Source of the DNA: Pseudomonas benzenivorans
GTDB lineage: Bacteria > Pseudomonadota > Gammaproteobacteria > Pseudomonadales > Pseudomonadaceae
Assembly: GCF_033547155.1 (NCBI RefSeq)
Contig: NZ_CP137892.1
Coordinates: 3,968,001 to 4,032,000 of the forward strand
Direction: 5' to 3'
DNA length: 64,000 nt
Each line of letters starts with the position of its first letter. The first letter of the stretch is position 1. The position numbers were made by a program, and so were the translations under genes. This document shows, piece by piece, positions 9,322-18,342 of this stretch. The notes under the pieces are model-generated. The model searched no databases. It was not told the DNA's origin and saw nothing but the letters and a program-made list of their open reading frames with translations.

Positions 9322-12297
9322 TCAACTAACGCGCAGCCGACTCATCACCAGCCGCTGTCTCGCACGCGTACACCCTACATACAACCGGTTTCGGAATACC
9401 GGCTGGCCAAGGTCGTACTGGTCAACCATTGGCAACAGCACGACATCGAACTCAAGCCCCTTCACATGCAGCACCGACGTAAAGTGCACCAGATACTTCT
9501 TCGAAAGATCAATTTGCTCCGACACGCTCATCTTGCGGAAGCTACCCTCCAGCACCTGCGCACATAAATAATGCAGGGCCCGGGCGGTTTTCTGGTCAGG
9601 CAACACGACAGCAACCGACTTATTTTCAGGGATAGCGGCAATCAACTCGCACAGATACTTGTACTCTTCGTCACGTAGGGCAAAGCCTCGCAACGTGTAG
9701 GCGCCCTGCTCGCTTACCTGATCATGCACAAGGGCAGCGTCCAGCTGCTGTACATCTGTATCGGCCCCGCGCTTAAACAACTGCCGCAATACCGCACTTA
9801 GCGCGGCCAGATCCGGCTGCCCTTTCTGCCGCAGGTTCTCATCCAGCACCACTAACTCCGGGCGCGTGCCAATCGGGAAGCAATTCGCGATGTGCATCTC
9901 CTCGTTGCGCAGTAGCTGCTGCGAACGGTCTCCCACCACGGTGATAGCGCTGTACCGCGGATCAGCCTGGGAGGTCATCAGGTAGATCTGCTGCTCGCTG
10001 AAGTCCTGCACCTCATCGACAAACACGCTCTGATAGAAGGGTGCCTCGCGCAGGCTGGCGGGGAGCTTTGCTGTTACTCCGGCGCTCAGGTCGTGAGCCA
10101 GACACAGCAGCAAGTCGATATCCGAATCACTCAGGCGCTGCTCTTCAAGACGCTCCAGCACCTGCCATGCAATGGCCGCATCAGGGAAGCTGTCGGCGTA
10201 TTCATACAACGCCTTTGCATAAAGCCCCGCGAAGTTCTTCAGCGGCTTGGCCAAACGGTCCAATGCCACCTGCTGGAAGATCTTTCGCACCGAAGTACGC
10301 GCCTGTTCGTCCTCATCAGACAGCACCTGGCTACCGACACCACTGCCGACCTTCAGCCACTTCAGTGCACCGCCTTCCAGATAGAGCAAGGACCTGGGCG
10401 TACCAAGTGGAATGAATAGCTCATTGACCGGCATGAATCTGGCCTCATACCCGTCACCACTCGCTAACGATGGCAAAAGCACCCGGACGCTCGCCCCCTC
10501 AAGAGAGGCCTGCAAGGCAGCATTGAAAGACAGAGGTTGGTTATCAGCCGATAGGAACTGGTAACGACTGCTCGACACACAGGGCAATGCCTCGCCCCCC
10601 TCAGCAGCACCCGCCCTGTACAGCACAAAAACCTGATTGGGTTGCTGGAACAAATCGACTGGTAACTCTGCCAGCCTCTGTGCCAGCTCCGGAACGCCCT
10701 CGCCATAGGCAATGTGCCCCCCCAGATGAATACTCAGGGTTACTGGGCCCAGAATGCGCTGTGCCAGCGACTGAATCTTCTCCAACAATCTGGCGGCGAG
10801 CCGATACAAGGATCGCTCCGCTGCCAAGGGCGAGAGCAGCTCTTGCGCCAGCTCATCAACACCAGCTTCAAGCCCTTGGCGGGCAGCGGCAAACAGACTG
10901 CGCTGGTGGGCAGTGAACCGTTGCAGATGCTCGCTTTCGACCTCAACCAGCCGCTCCCGCAAGTCGACGGCAATCACCCGCGCCAGCGCAAGCCGAGCGG
11001 CATTGAGCCAGGCCAGCGTGGTGGTCAGCGAATGCCCCTCGTCGCTACTGTGCTTGAAGCGCTTACCAGAACTACCCGAAGATTCCAGATGGCGATAGCT
11101 GCGCAGCCTGGAGCGCAACTCGTGATACTCAAGCACCGGCAAACCGGGCATGCCAAGACGGCTGCAGGTTTCCTTGAGGTACTGGATCAGCTCGGCCGTG
11201 CGGACGAAGCCGACGCTGCCATCCTGAGAAAACTTGCCGGCAAACTCGCCTTCCCAGTAGTCGAAGTCGTCGCCGAGAATGGACCGAAACGTCTCACGAT
11301 CCGTCACCTCATTCGAATTGAAGTCACAGAGCATCTTGGTCCGCCCGAGTGCGGCCGAGGTCTTACCTGAGCCCGCAACGCCCTCGACCCACATCGGCCC
11401 AACCGGTGCCCGGGAAATGATCTTGTCCTGATTCAGGGTTCGATTCAGGAAAAAGTGCTCATCAAGGCTCATCCGCTCTGTGAGTTCGCCGCCAACGTCA
11501 TCATCCAGATCATCGACATCGGCAATCGGCAGTGAGGAACCCTCTTCCTCATCGTCATCGAGAATCTGCAGCACCGGTGCGGCAGGTACCGAGGATGACT
11601 CTAACGGTTCGTTCGACGCAGGAGCACTCTCAGATAGAGTGTTGCCTGTGGAAACCTCAATCCCTAGCGAGATTTCCGGTATTTTCGCTTCGCCGTTCGC
11701 CGGCGCTGTTGGGTCGACCTTAACTCTGCCGACTGGCGCTACAGTGGCAACCGGTTTCTGCACTTCCTCCGACCTTGAAGGTTGTTTGCTCGATACGGCA
11801 GGTGACTTGCGGACAACCTGATCCGCCGCCGCGATGACCTTCCCTAAAAATGCACGTAGATCCATCACGTTGCCCTGCCCACCGGCGTTCTCCACGCCCA
11901 TAGCCAGAAAATTGCGTGCATGCTGCTCAAGCTCTTCGAAATTGTGTCGACGAAACTGGCGAGCCTCAGTGACCTGGTAGTCGCCCCACGCTTTGGAATA
12001 CCCCTCGAACCCCATACCGGCCACAGCGCAAAGACGGCCAACCGGTGAGTGGGGAGTGGCATAGCCCGAGCTCGCTTTGGGGTACACCAGCGGATCCATA
12101 CCTAGGCGGAATGTTGCGCCCCCCCCGTTCTCTCGTTCGATCACCAGCGCCTTACCATAGGCATTACGCTTCATACCCCGGTAAGCCAGATCACCCTCAC
12201 GGATCATCCGCTCGGCGTAGTTGATCATCCCCTCAAGGATCTCCAGCTCTTCACGGGCAACCTTACGCAGGCATGCTTCACTGATCTGCTTTGTCAT
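9322..12297 (-). CDS. UvrD/Rep-like superfamily 1 helicase with unknown N-terminal domain
   Basis: A 991-residue ATP-dependent DNA helicase or translocase. The first ~170 residues form a domain I do not recognise, followed by a low-complexity, acidic and Pro/Ser-rich linker (to about 285). Helicase motifs then appear: VEGVAGSGKT (Walker A, about 302-311), VDEVQD (Walker B, about 760), HVKGLEFDVVLLP (motif V, about 949) and RLYVGCTRARQRL (motif VI). About 450 residues separate Walker A and B, far more than the ~190 of UvrD, so an extra helical domain is inserted there, somewhat as in HelD. I chose the ATG at 12297 because AAGGAG lies eight bases upstream, inside the end of the preceding small gene. 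No nuclease motif was seen. Confidence 0.88.
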   Translation of the reverse strand: MTKQISEACLRKVAREELEILEGMINYAERMIREGDLAYRGMKRNAYGKALVIERENGGGATFRLGMDPLVYPKASSGYATPHSPVGRLCAVAGMGFEGYSKAWGDYQVTEARQFRRHNFEELEQHARNFLAMGVENAGGQGNVMDLRAFLGKVIAAADQVVRKSPAVSSKQPSRSEEVQKPVATVAPVGRVKVDPTAPANGEAKIPEISLGIEVSTGNTLSESAPASNEPLESSSVPAAPVLQILDDDEEEGSSLPIADVDDLDDDVGGELTERMSLDEHFFLNRTLNQDKIISRAPVGPMWVEGVAGSGKTSAALGRTKMLCDFNSNEVTDRETFRSILGDDFDYWEGEFAGKFSQDGSVGFVRTAELIQYLKETCSRLGMPGLPVLEYHELRSRLRSYRHLESSGSSGKRFKHSSDEGHSLTTTLAWLNAARLALARVIAVDLRERLVEVESEHLQRFTAHQRSLFAAARQGLEAGVDELAQELLSPLAAERSLYRLAARLLEKIQSLAQRILGPVTLSIHLGGHIAYGEGVPELAQRLAELPVDLFQQPNQVFVLYRAGAAEGGEALPCVSSSRYQFLSADNQPLSFNAALQASLEGASVRVLLPSLASGDGYEARFMPVNELFIPLGTPRSLLYLEGGALKWLKVGSGVGSQVLSDEDEQARTSVRKIFQQVALDRLAKPLKNFAGLYAKALYEYADSFPDAAIAWQVLERLEEQRLSDSDIDLLLCLAHDLSAGVTAKLPASLREAPFYQSVFVDEVQDFSEQQIYLMTSQADPRYSAITVVGDRSQQLLRNEEMHIANCFPIGTRPELVVLDENLRQKGQPDLAALSAVLRQLFKRGADTDVQQLDAALVHDQVSEQGAYTLRGFALRDEEYKYLCELIAAIPENKSVAVVLPDQKTARALHYLCAQVLEGSFRKMSVSEQIDLSKKYLVHFTSVLHVKGLEFDVVLLPMVDQYDLGQPVFRNRLYVGCTRARQRLVMSRLRVS

Positions 12298-12302
12298 ACC
12301 TG

Positions 12303-12503
12303 TCACTCCTTATACTTGGCAAGAAACGTCCACACCCCGCGGCAATCCTCTTCCCAATCCGACTTGAAGAAGGGTGTGCGGTAGTCCATGGTGGCTTCGC
12401 AGGTCAGCAGTTTGCCGCACTCAGGGGTCATGTCTAAGCGTTTGAAATGCCATTCGGCAGCACGGGTATCGAGGCACACACCGAGGGAGAAGTGGTTGCT
12501 CAT
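12303..12503 (-). CDS. Small unknown protein, first gene of the defence operon
   Basis: A 66-residue protein (MSNHFSLGV... ending FLAKYKE) with no family I recognise. It has two Cys (GVCLDT, PECGKLLTCEA region) and is rich in aromatic and charged residues, with no signal peptide or membrane span. It is kept because its reading frame ends seven bases before the helicase ATG and the helicase ribosome-binding site lies inside its last codons, which is typical of translational coupling. An in-frame GTG at 12527 would add eight residues; neither start has a convincing Shine-Dalgarno site. It could be a dedicated inhibitor or partner of the helicase, but that is only a guess from position. Confidence 0.55.
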   Translation of the reverse strand: MSNHFSLGVCLDTRAAEWHFKRLDMTPECGKLLTCEATMDYRTPFFKSDWEEDCRGVWTFLAKYKE

Positions 12504-12867
12504 GGTCTTGGGCTCTTGCGCAGGCACGCGCGGACAACAGCGCGCCGGGGCAGCTGGTGGACGTGGTTTGAGGGTAAAACGAGGGGGTACTGCATGGGCG
12601 ATCCCTGCCTAAACAACTTCTGAAGGCTGCTTCCGTAAAAGTGCTCTCGGCAACTCTTGCTAGGTGTACGCAGACTGAAGGCATTTTGCCTTATGGCCTT
12701 GTCCCATGAAATACAGAACAACGCTTTGTCGTTCTTGCGATCCATTGCCTGTGCCGGACTCTTACCAATCAGAGGTAGGCCAGTCTTGCGTCGGCGCATG
12801 GGCCAATTCGGCACCAGCGCCAACAGCAAAAGACTGTAGGACTGAAAATCCTACGCTCCAGGTAGGT
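12504..12867 (-). promoter_or_regulatory. Leader and probable promoter region of the defence operon
   Basis: No protein-coding gene is convincing in these 364 bases. The region is fenced off from alpA by a terminator, so the operon promoter should lie here. Two minus-strand GG-N10-GC matches to a sigma-54 -24/-12 element are present: 12591-12605 (GGGATCGCCCATGCA) and 12801-12816 (TGGTGCCGAATTGGCC). Neither is a full consensus. An imperfect inverted repeat, AGAAC-A-AC-N5-GT-C-GTTCT, lies at 12715-12735, about 125 bp upstream of the first match, where an activator site could sit. In GC-rich DNA such matches arise by chance, so this is a candidate only. Confidence 0.35.
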
Positions 12868-12893
12868 AAAAAAATGCCGATCAATCGACCGGC
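12868..12893 (-). terminator. Rho-independent terminator after alpA
   Basis: On the minus strand GCCGGTC-GATT-GATCGGC makes a seven-pair stem with one G-U pair, followed by A and seven T. It sits eight bases past the alpA stop codon and separates alpA from the defence operon. Confidence 0.8.
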
Positions 12894-12900
12894 CTCTTCT

Positions 12901-13083
12901 CTATCTCGCTGCCGCTGCGCTTGCTATCCAATCGTCGACCTCATGCTGAAGCCAGCGACTAGCTCGACCTATTTTCACTTGCCTAGGGAAGTCGCCCACC
13001 CGGATCCGGCAGTAGATGGTCTTGCGGCTCAGACCGACTTTGCGGCTGACGGCATTGAAATCTAGGAGAACCATCTCAGACAT
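12901..13083 (-). CDS. alpA: AlpA-family excisionase/regulator
   Basis: A 60-residue DNA-binding protein of the AlpA / MerR-like HTH_17 type. In P4-type islands these proteins activate or direct integrase-mediated excision. The sequence is diagnostic: VGLSRKTIYCRIRVGDFPRQVKIGRASRW, a winged helix-turn-helix, followed by a C-terminal VDDWIASA helix. It lies directly upstream of the cargo operon and 242 bp downstream of the integrase gene on the same strand. A near-perfect GGAGGTGA precedes the ATG but is buried in a hairpin (13085-13109), and a LexA-type box lies about 190 bp upstream, so transcription and translation may both be controlled. Confidence 0.9.
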   Translation of the reverse strand: MSEMVLLDFNAVSRKVGLSRKTIYCRIRVGDFPRQVKIGRASRWLQHEVDDWIASAAAAR

Positions 13084-13084
13084 A

Positions 13085-13109
13085 GGTCACCTCCAGAATC
13101 GAGGTGACC
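13085..13109 (-). promoter_or_regulatory. Perfect 9-bp hairpin covering the alpA ribosome-binding site
   Basis: GGTCACCTC and GAGGTGACC are exact inverted copies separated by seven bases. The minus-strand GGAGGTGA Shine-Dalgarno of alpA falls within the downstream arm, so the folded mRNA would hide it. The same palindrome could instead be a DNA operator, for instance for AlpA itself. Confidence 0.7.
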
Positions 13110-13269
13110 GCAAGGAGATGTGAGTGCAGCTGTAGTGATGTTTTCCTCATGATGAACTACTCAGGCGGATCGTGCCTTCGAGGCATTAGATCTACTTTTC
13201 CATTTCCGCAGCGCATCAAGTAGACAACGACACAGCGGCAAACCATGGAGCTCCGCACAACCCCAATAA

Positions 13270-13285
13270 CTGTATATTTACACAG
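13270..13285 (-). promoter_or_regulatory. LexA (SOS) box overlapping a candidate alpA promoter
   Basis: CTGT-ATATTTAC-ACAG matches the CTGT-N8-ACAG LexA operator exactly, with the AT-rich centre usual in gammaproteobacteria. On the minus strand it overlaps a sigma-70-like element, TTGGCA-N16-TATACA, that would transcribe alpA after a leader of about 180 nt. It lies in the gap between the integrase stop and alpA. Confidence 0.75.
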
Positions 13286-13325
13286 TCACTCATGCCAAGC
13301 AATAAAACACTTGACTTCCCATAAA

Positions 13326-14792
13326 TTATCCAGCTTCGAACAAATCCAACTGCTCAGCTTGATGCTCATCCTCCTCTTCACCATCGAGCAGGCAGCCCAG
13401 CGCAGCATCAAATGCCTCCATGGTCGGGCGCATCTGGGGTAATTTCGCTTCAGGGTTATTGCGGTAGTGCATCTCGACAACACCTGTTTGCCCGTGTGAC
13501 TGCAACGCGTCACTATCGAAATCCTTGATACCGTTGCGCTGCATGAACTGCGTGCATGTGCGCCGGATATCACGCGGGGTAAATTTTGGCACGGGCTGGC
13601 CATCCAGCTTGGCATGCTCAGTCGCAAACCACTCGCTCACCGCATGAGACAAACTGGACGGGTGAATCGGCGTTTGCCCATCAATGCTCCATGGATATAC
13701 AGCCCCTTGCGGCTGTAAGGCACGAACCTGCTCTAGCACCTGCAGTGCTCTGGCGCTTAAGGGAACAAAGTGAGGACGCTTTTTACCGCCTCGCCCTTTG
13801 CTATCGATGATCTTCAAGTACTTGCCTTGAAGGTTGTAGCTGGACCAGGGCTCACGGATGAACTGGAGAGGTCGCTGCCCTGCAGTAGCAAAAGCAAAGT
13901 GAAAAACACGAGCCATGATCGGCCCTACTGCCGCCCCAACCTGCGTTATGGTCTGCCAAAAATGCTTCAGCTCCTTATCAGTCAGAGCACGTTCGCCAGG
14001 CGTTGAGGAATTCGGGACAGTCACTGGGTCCGCAGGGTTCATCTGGAGTCCGTAGCTTTTATTACTGCTTCGGTCGATATGATGCTCCGCTCTCAGGCCA
14101 AAGTTGAAAGCCGCTACGAGAAACGAACGAACCTTACCAGTCTGACGCTCCGCTCCTCGCTCCCAGATTGGTTTCAGCAGCAGATTCACATGCTCTGGCC
14201 TGACATCCTTAGCTTTCATAGCCATGACATTGATTCTCTGTTCTTGGCCATCGTCGGCCACGGAGAACACCTTTTCACCCTCTAAATCGTTACGCAGCAC
14301 GCGCTCAAACTCATCGAGTTGCTGGACTGAAACACCGTTGCGCCTCCGATCTTCAATGTAGTCCCGAAATAGCTCAGAAAGAGTGCCTTTTGATGCTTCG
14401 ATCTCGGCGAGACGCTGCTGCTCGTGCAGCTGGCGTTGGTGCTCAGCCTGCCGGGCCTCTTCTTCAGCGACACACTTGGCTTGATAGGCTTTGATGTCAC
14501 CATGCTCTGCCGCAATCTTTGCAAACCGGACAGCTTGCTCGCGAATCTCAGTAAGAGATAGACCAGGGCTCTTCGGTGTTTTCTTGAAGACACCTACCTT
14601 GACCTTCTGCCCACCTTCACCACGGCGGCGGTAGTAGGCTTCAATGACCCCTGAGGCACGGCACTCGAACAAGATTGATCCGCTACCACGGCCTGGTAGC
14701 GAATCGGTGGCAGTCTGACCAGGCCTAAGCGCCTTCAGCTCCACATCTGTCAGAAATTTCCTACTACTCGCCTTGCCCGATGCCTCTGCCAT
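13326..14792 (-). CDS. int: Tyrosine recombinase integrase of the island
   Basis: A 488-residue site-specific recombinase of the tRNA-integrating type. It has an N-terminal arm-binding DUF4102-like region, a long charged helical stretch (about 105-140), a core-binding SAM-like domain, and a catalytic domain with TAGQRPLQF (first Arg), a basic beta-hairpin (KGRGGKKRPHFVPL), TPRDIRRTCTQF (second Arg), LQSHGQTG (His) and the presumed nucleophile Tyr in EMHYRNN. All catalytic residues appear present, so it should be active. The ATG at 14792 is directly followed upstream by a 12-bp tandem repeat. It faces away from the tRNA-derived attachment site at 14947-14991. Confidence 0.95.
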   Translation of the reverse strand: MAEASGKASSRKFLTDVELKALRPGQTATDSLPGRGSGSILFECRASGVIEAYYRRRGEGGQKVKVGVFKKTPKSPGLSLTEIREQAVRFAKIAAEHGDIKAYQAKCVAEEEARQAEHQRQLHEQQRLAEIEASKGTLSELFRDYIEDRRRNGVSVQQLDEFERVLRNDLEGEKVFSVADDGQEQRINVMAMKAKDVRPEHVNLLLKPIWERGAERQTGKVRSFLVAAFNFGLRAEHHIDRSSNKSYGLQMNPADPVTVPNSSTPGERALTDKELKHFWQTITQVGAAVGPIMARVFHFAFATAGQRPLQFIREPWSSYNLQGKYLKIIDSKGRGGKKRPHFVPLSARALQVLEQVRALQPQGAVYPWSIDGQTPIHPSSLSHAVSEWFATEHAKLDGQPVPKFTPRDIRRTCTQFMQRNGIKDFDSDALQSHGQTGVVEMHYRNNPEAKLPQMRPTMEAFDAALGCLLDGEEEDEHQAEQLDLFEAG

Positions 14793-14816
14793 TTTTGCGT
14801 ACCGTTTTGCGTACCG
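14793..14816. repeat. Perfect 12-bp tandem repeat at the int start
   Basis: TTTTGCGTACCG occurs twice with no spacer and a further TTTT follows. It abuts the integrase start codon, 130 bp from the attachment core. It is a natural candidate for an integrase or AlpA arm-type binding site and would also place int under autoregulation. Confidence 0.65.
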
Positions 14817-14946
14817 TTTTTAAGGGCATGACCCGCCACACCCGGAACCAAGGGGAAACACCTAACCCCTTGATTTCAGGATAACGCGCTAAATCGGCTT
14901 TTTTCGGGAGACGGCGGGAAACGACCAGAAACGTGCTTTTTACTGC

Positions 14947-14991
14947 CTCATAATCCTTTGGTCCACGGTTCGAGTCCGTGTGGGCCCACCA
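14947..14991 (+). other. Attachment site: 3' half of elongator tRNA-Met (CAT)
   Basis: The 45 bases can be laid out as anticodon loop CTCATAA, 3' anticodon arm TCCTT, variable TGGTC, T arm CACGG-TTCGAGT-CCGTG, acceptor strand TGGGCCC, A and CCA. The sequence to the left cannot complete the tRNA: there is no D arm, no matching AAGGA anticodon arm and no GGGCCCA. This is therefore the duplicated half left by integration. The intact tRNA-Met should lie at the far left end of the island, outside the window. Confidence 0.88.
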
Positions 14992-15007
14992 TCCAACGCA
15001 AAGATGC

Positions 15008-15035
15008 AGGCCGGCCTCCACGCCGGCCTTTTTCT
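15008..15035 (+). terminator. Rho-independent terminator after the tRNA-Met remnant
   Basis: AGGCCGGC-CTCCAC-GCCGGCCT is a perfect eight-pair stem followed by TTTTCTTTT. It probably ended the tRNA-Met transcript before the island inserted. Confidence 0.9.
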
Positions 15036-15131
15036 TTTCTGCGGGAAAGTTCGGGCCGGCTCGCGCCGCCTTGCCGCTGGGACCGGACGCCGCCCATAAT
15101 CGTTCGCTTCTCCCTGCCGGACTTCCCAGCC

Positions 15132-16598
<1,467 letters not shown>

Positions 16599-16673
16599 GG
16601 CCCGGGTTGCGGCTCGCCGCCTGGCGGCACCCAACCCAGGGCCGCAGAACGCCGCACGGCCCAACCCTGGGAG

Positions 16674-16739
16674 TCCAGAACCCTGGAATCCATCGTCGGG
16701 CATCGCTCCAGAATCCTGGACACATTCCAGAACTCTGGA
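16674..16739. promoter_or_regulatory. Three TCCAG-N4-CTGGA activator sites
   Basis: Perfect palindromes occur at 16674-16687, 16707-16720 and 16726-16739, all of the form TCCAG-AA-NN-CTGGA. They are spaced 33 and 19 bp apart and end about 104 bp upstream of the -24 element, the usual distance for enhancers of sigma-54 activators. The activator encoded immediately upstream is the obvious ligand. Confidence 0.85.
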
Positions 16740-16842
16740 CAGCGCGGCACCCGAACGCGCCGCCCAAAGGACTCCGTCAATCCCGCCGAGAGGGCCATTG
16801 CAGAGCGGCTCGGCGGCATTCGACGCGAGCCGCCATCGCACC

Positions 16843-16858
16843 TGGCACGACTCTGGCT
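16843..16858 (+). promoter_or_regulatory. Sigma-54 promoter of the permease/CoA-transferase operon
   Basis: TGGCAC-GACTC-TGGC has the invariant GG-N10-GC spacing and a full -24 TGGCAC; the -12 is TGGC rather than TTGC. It lies about 90 bp before the permease ATG. Confidence 0.85.
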
Positions 16859-16946
16859 CTATACCCGACAAAGGCGCACTGCCCCGTATCGCGCCTTGCC
16901 ACGTAACGGCCACGAGCCGCTAGAACAACAACAAAAGGAATCACCC

Positions 16947-18332
16947 ATGGGAACCCTAGGTATCCTCATTTCCCTCGCCCTGCTGATGTACTTGGCCTAC
17001 CGCGGCCTCAACGTGCTGATCCTCGCCCCGCTGCTGGCGCTGCTGGCCCTGCTGTTCGCCGGCGACATCGCCCTGTTACTGCCCACCTACACCCAGGTGT
17101 TCATGAAGGCCATGGGCGGCTACGTCATCCAGTTCTTCCCGCTGTTCCTGCTCGGCGCGCTGTTCGGCAAGCTGATGGACGACTCCGGCTCGGCCCGCGC
17201 CATCGCCCACGGCATAGTCGCCAAGGTCGGCAGCCAGCGGGCCATCCTCGCCATAGTGCTGGCCTGCGGCATCCTCACCTACGGCGGGGTGTCGCTGTTC
17301 GTGGTGGCCTTCGCCGTGTACCCGATCGGCGCCGCGCTGTTCCGCGAGGCGGGCATCCCCAAGCGCCTGATCCCCGGCGCCATCGCCCTGGGTTCCTTCA
17401 CCTTCACCATGACCGCGCTGCCCGGCACCCCGGCGATCCAGAACGCCATCCCCAACCCCTTCTTCGGCACCGACGCCTTCGCCGCGCCGGGCCTGGGGCT
17501 GATCGCCGGACTGATCATGTTCGCCCTCGGCAGCTGGTGGCTGAGCGCCCAGGCGCGCAAGCTGATGGCCGCCGGCGAGGGCTACGGCGCGCACGCCGAC
17601 GAAGCCGTGACGCAGGACAGGGGCGACATCCCCGGCTTCTGGCTGGCGCTGCTGCCGATCCTGCTGGTGATAGCCCTGAACTTCGTCATGGCCAAGCAGG
17701 TGCTGCCCGGCATCGACGCCAGCTTCCTGGCCAGGCCGGAGTACGGCGGCCTGCAGGACGCCAAGTCGCTGATCGGCATCTGGTCGATCATCGTCGCCCT
17801 CGGCGCCGCCATCCTGCTGCTGGTGGCACTGCACTGGCGGCGCTGGCTGGACCTGCGGCAGAGCGTCAACGACGGCGCCTTCGGTTCCATGCTGCCGATC
17901 CTCAACACCGCCGCCGAGGTGGGCTACGGCACGGTGATCGCCTCGCTGGCCGGCTTCGTGGTGATCCGCGACCTGGTCCTGGGGGTGTCGAGCAACCCGC
18001 TGGTGTCCGAGGCGGTGGCGGTGAACATCCTCGCCGGCATCACCGGCTCGGCCTCCGGCGGCATGTCCATCGCCCTGAAGACCCTCGGCGAGCAGTACCT
18101 GACCCTGGCCACCGCCGCCGGCATCAGCCCTGAGCTGCTGCACCGGGTCGCCGCCATGGCCTCGGGCTGCATGGACACCCTGCCGCACAACGGCGCGGTG
18201 ATCTCCTTGCTGGCGATCTGCAAGCTCAGCCACCGCGAGTCCTACAGGTTCATCTTCGTCAACACCGTGGCCTTCCCCATGGTCGCCCTGGTGGTGGTCA
18301 TCACCCTGGGCACCCTGTTCGGCAGTTTCTGA
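16947..18332 (+). CDS. GntP-family permease (organic/hydroxy-acid importer)
   Basis: A 461-residue inner-membrane transporter with about 12-14 hydrophobic spans. Family features include the repeated Gly-rich pore motifs [36 protein letters not shown] and [14 protein letters not shown], and the C-terminal [12 protein letters not shown]. GntP members carry gluconate, but in Pseudomonas also 3-hydroxybutyrate and related short acids. The CoA-transferase partner makes a short-chain carboxylate the likely substrate. The ATG at 16947 follows AAAAGGA with eight bases spacing. It is the first gene of the sigma-54 controlled operon and is followed ten bases later by the CoA-transferase. Confidence 0.9.
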   Translation: MGTLGILISLALLMYLAYRGLNVLILAPLLALLALLFAGDIALLLPTYTQVFMKAMGGYVIQFFPLFLLGALFGKLMDDSGSARAIAHGIVAKVGSQRAILAIVLACGILTYGGVSLFVVAFAVYPIGAALFREAGIPKRLIPGAIALGSFTFTMTALPGTPAIQNAIPNPFFGTDAFAAPGLGLIAGLIMFALGSWWLSAQARKLMAAGEGYGAHADEAVTQDRGDIPGFWLALLPILLVIALNFVMAKQVLPGIDASFLARPEYGGLQDAKSLIGIWSIIVALGAAILLLVALHWRRWLDLRQSVNDGAFGSMLPILNTAAEVGYGTVIASLAGFVVIRDLVLGVSSNPLVSEAVAVNILAGITGSASGGMSIALKTLGEQYLTLATAAGISPELLHRVAAMASGCMDTLPHNGAVISLLAICKLSHRESYRFIFVNTVAFPMVALVVVITLGTLFGSF

Positions 18333-18342
18333 GGTTCGTGCA

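Noticed and set aside
12504..12829. Two minus-strand frames (87 and 109 codons) upstream of the defence operon
   Set aside because: They overlap each other and the first operon gene, have no ribosome site and no domain-like pattern; the region reads better as a leader.
14940..14991. A complete tRNA gene
   Set aside because: Only the 3' half can be folded; the D arm and 5' acceptor strand are missing.
14958..15131. N-terminal extension of the sigma-54 activator by 58 codons
   Set aside because: It would be translated through the tRNA 3' half and its terminator; the PAS domain begins normally from the ATG at 15132.
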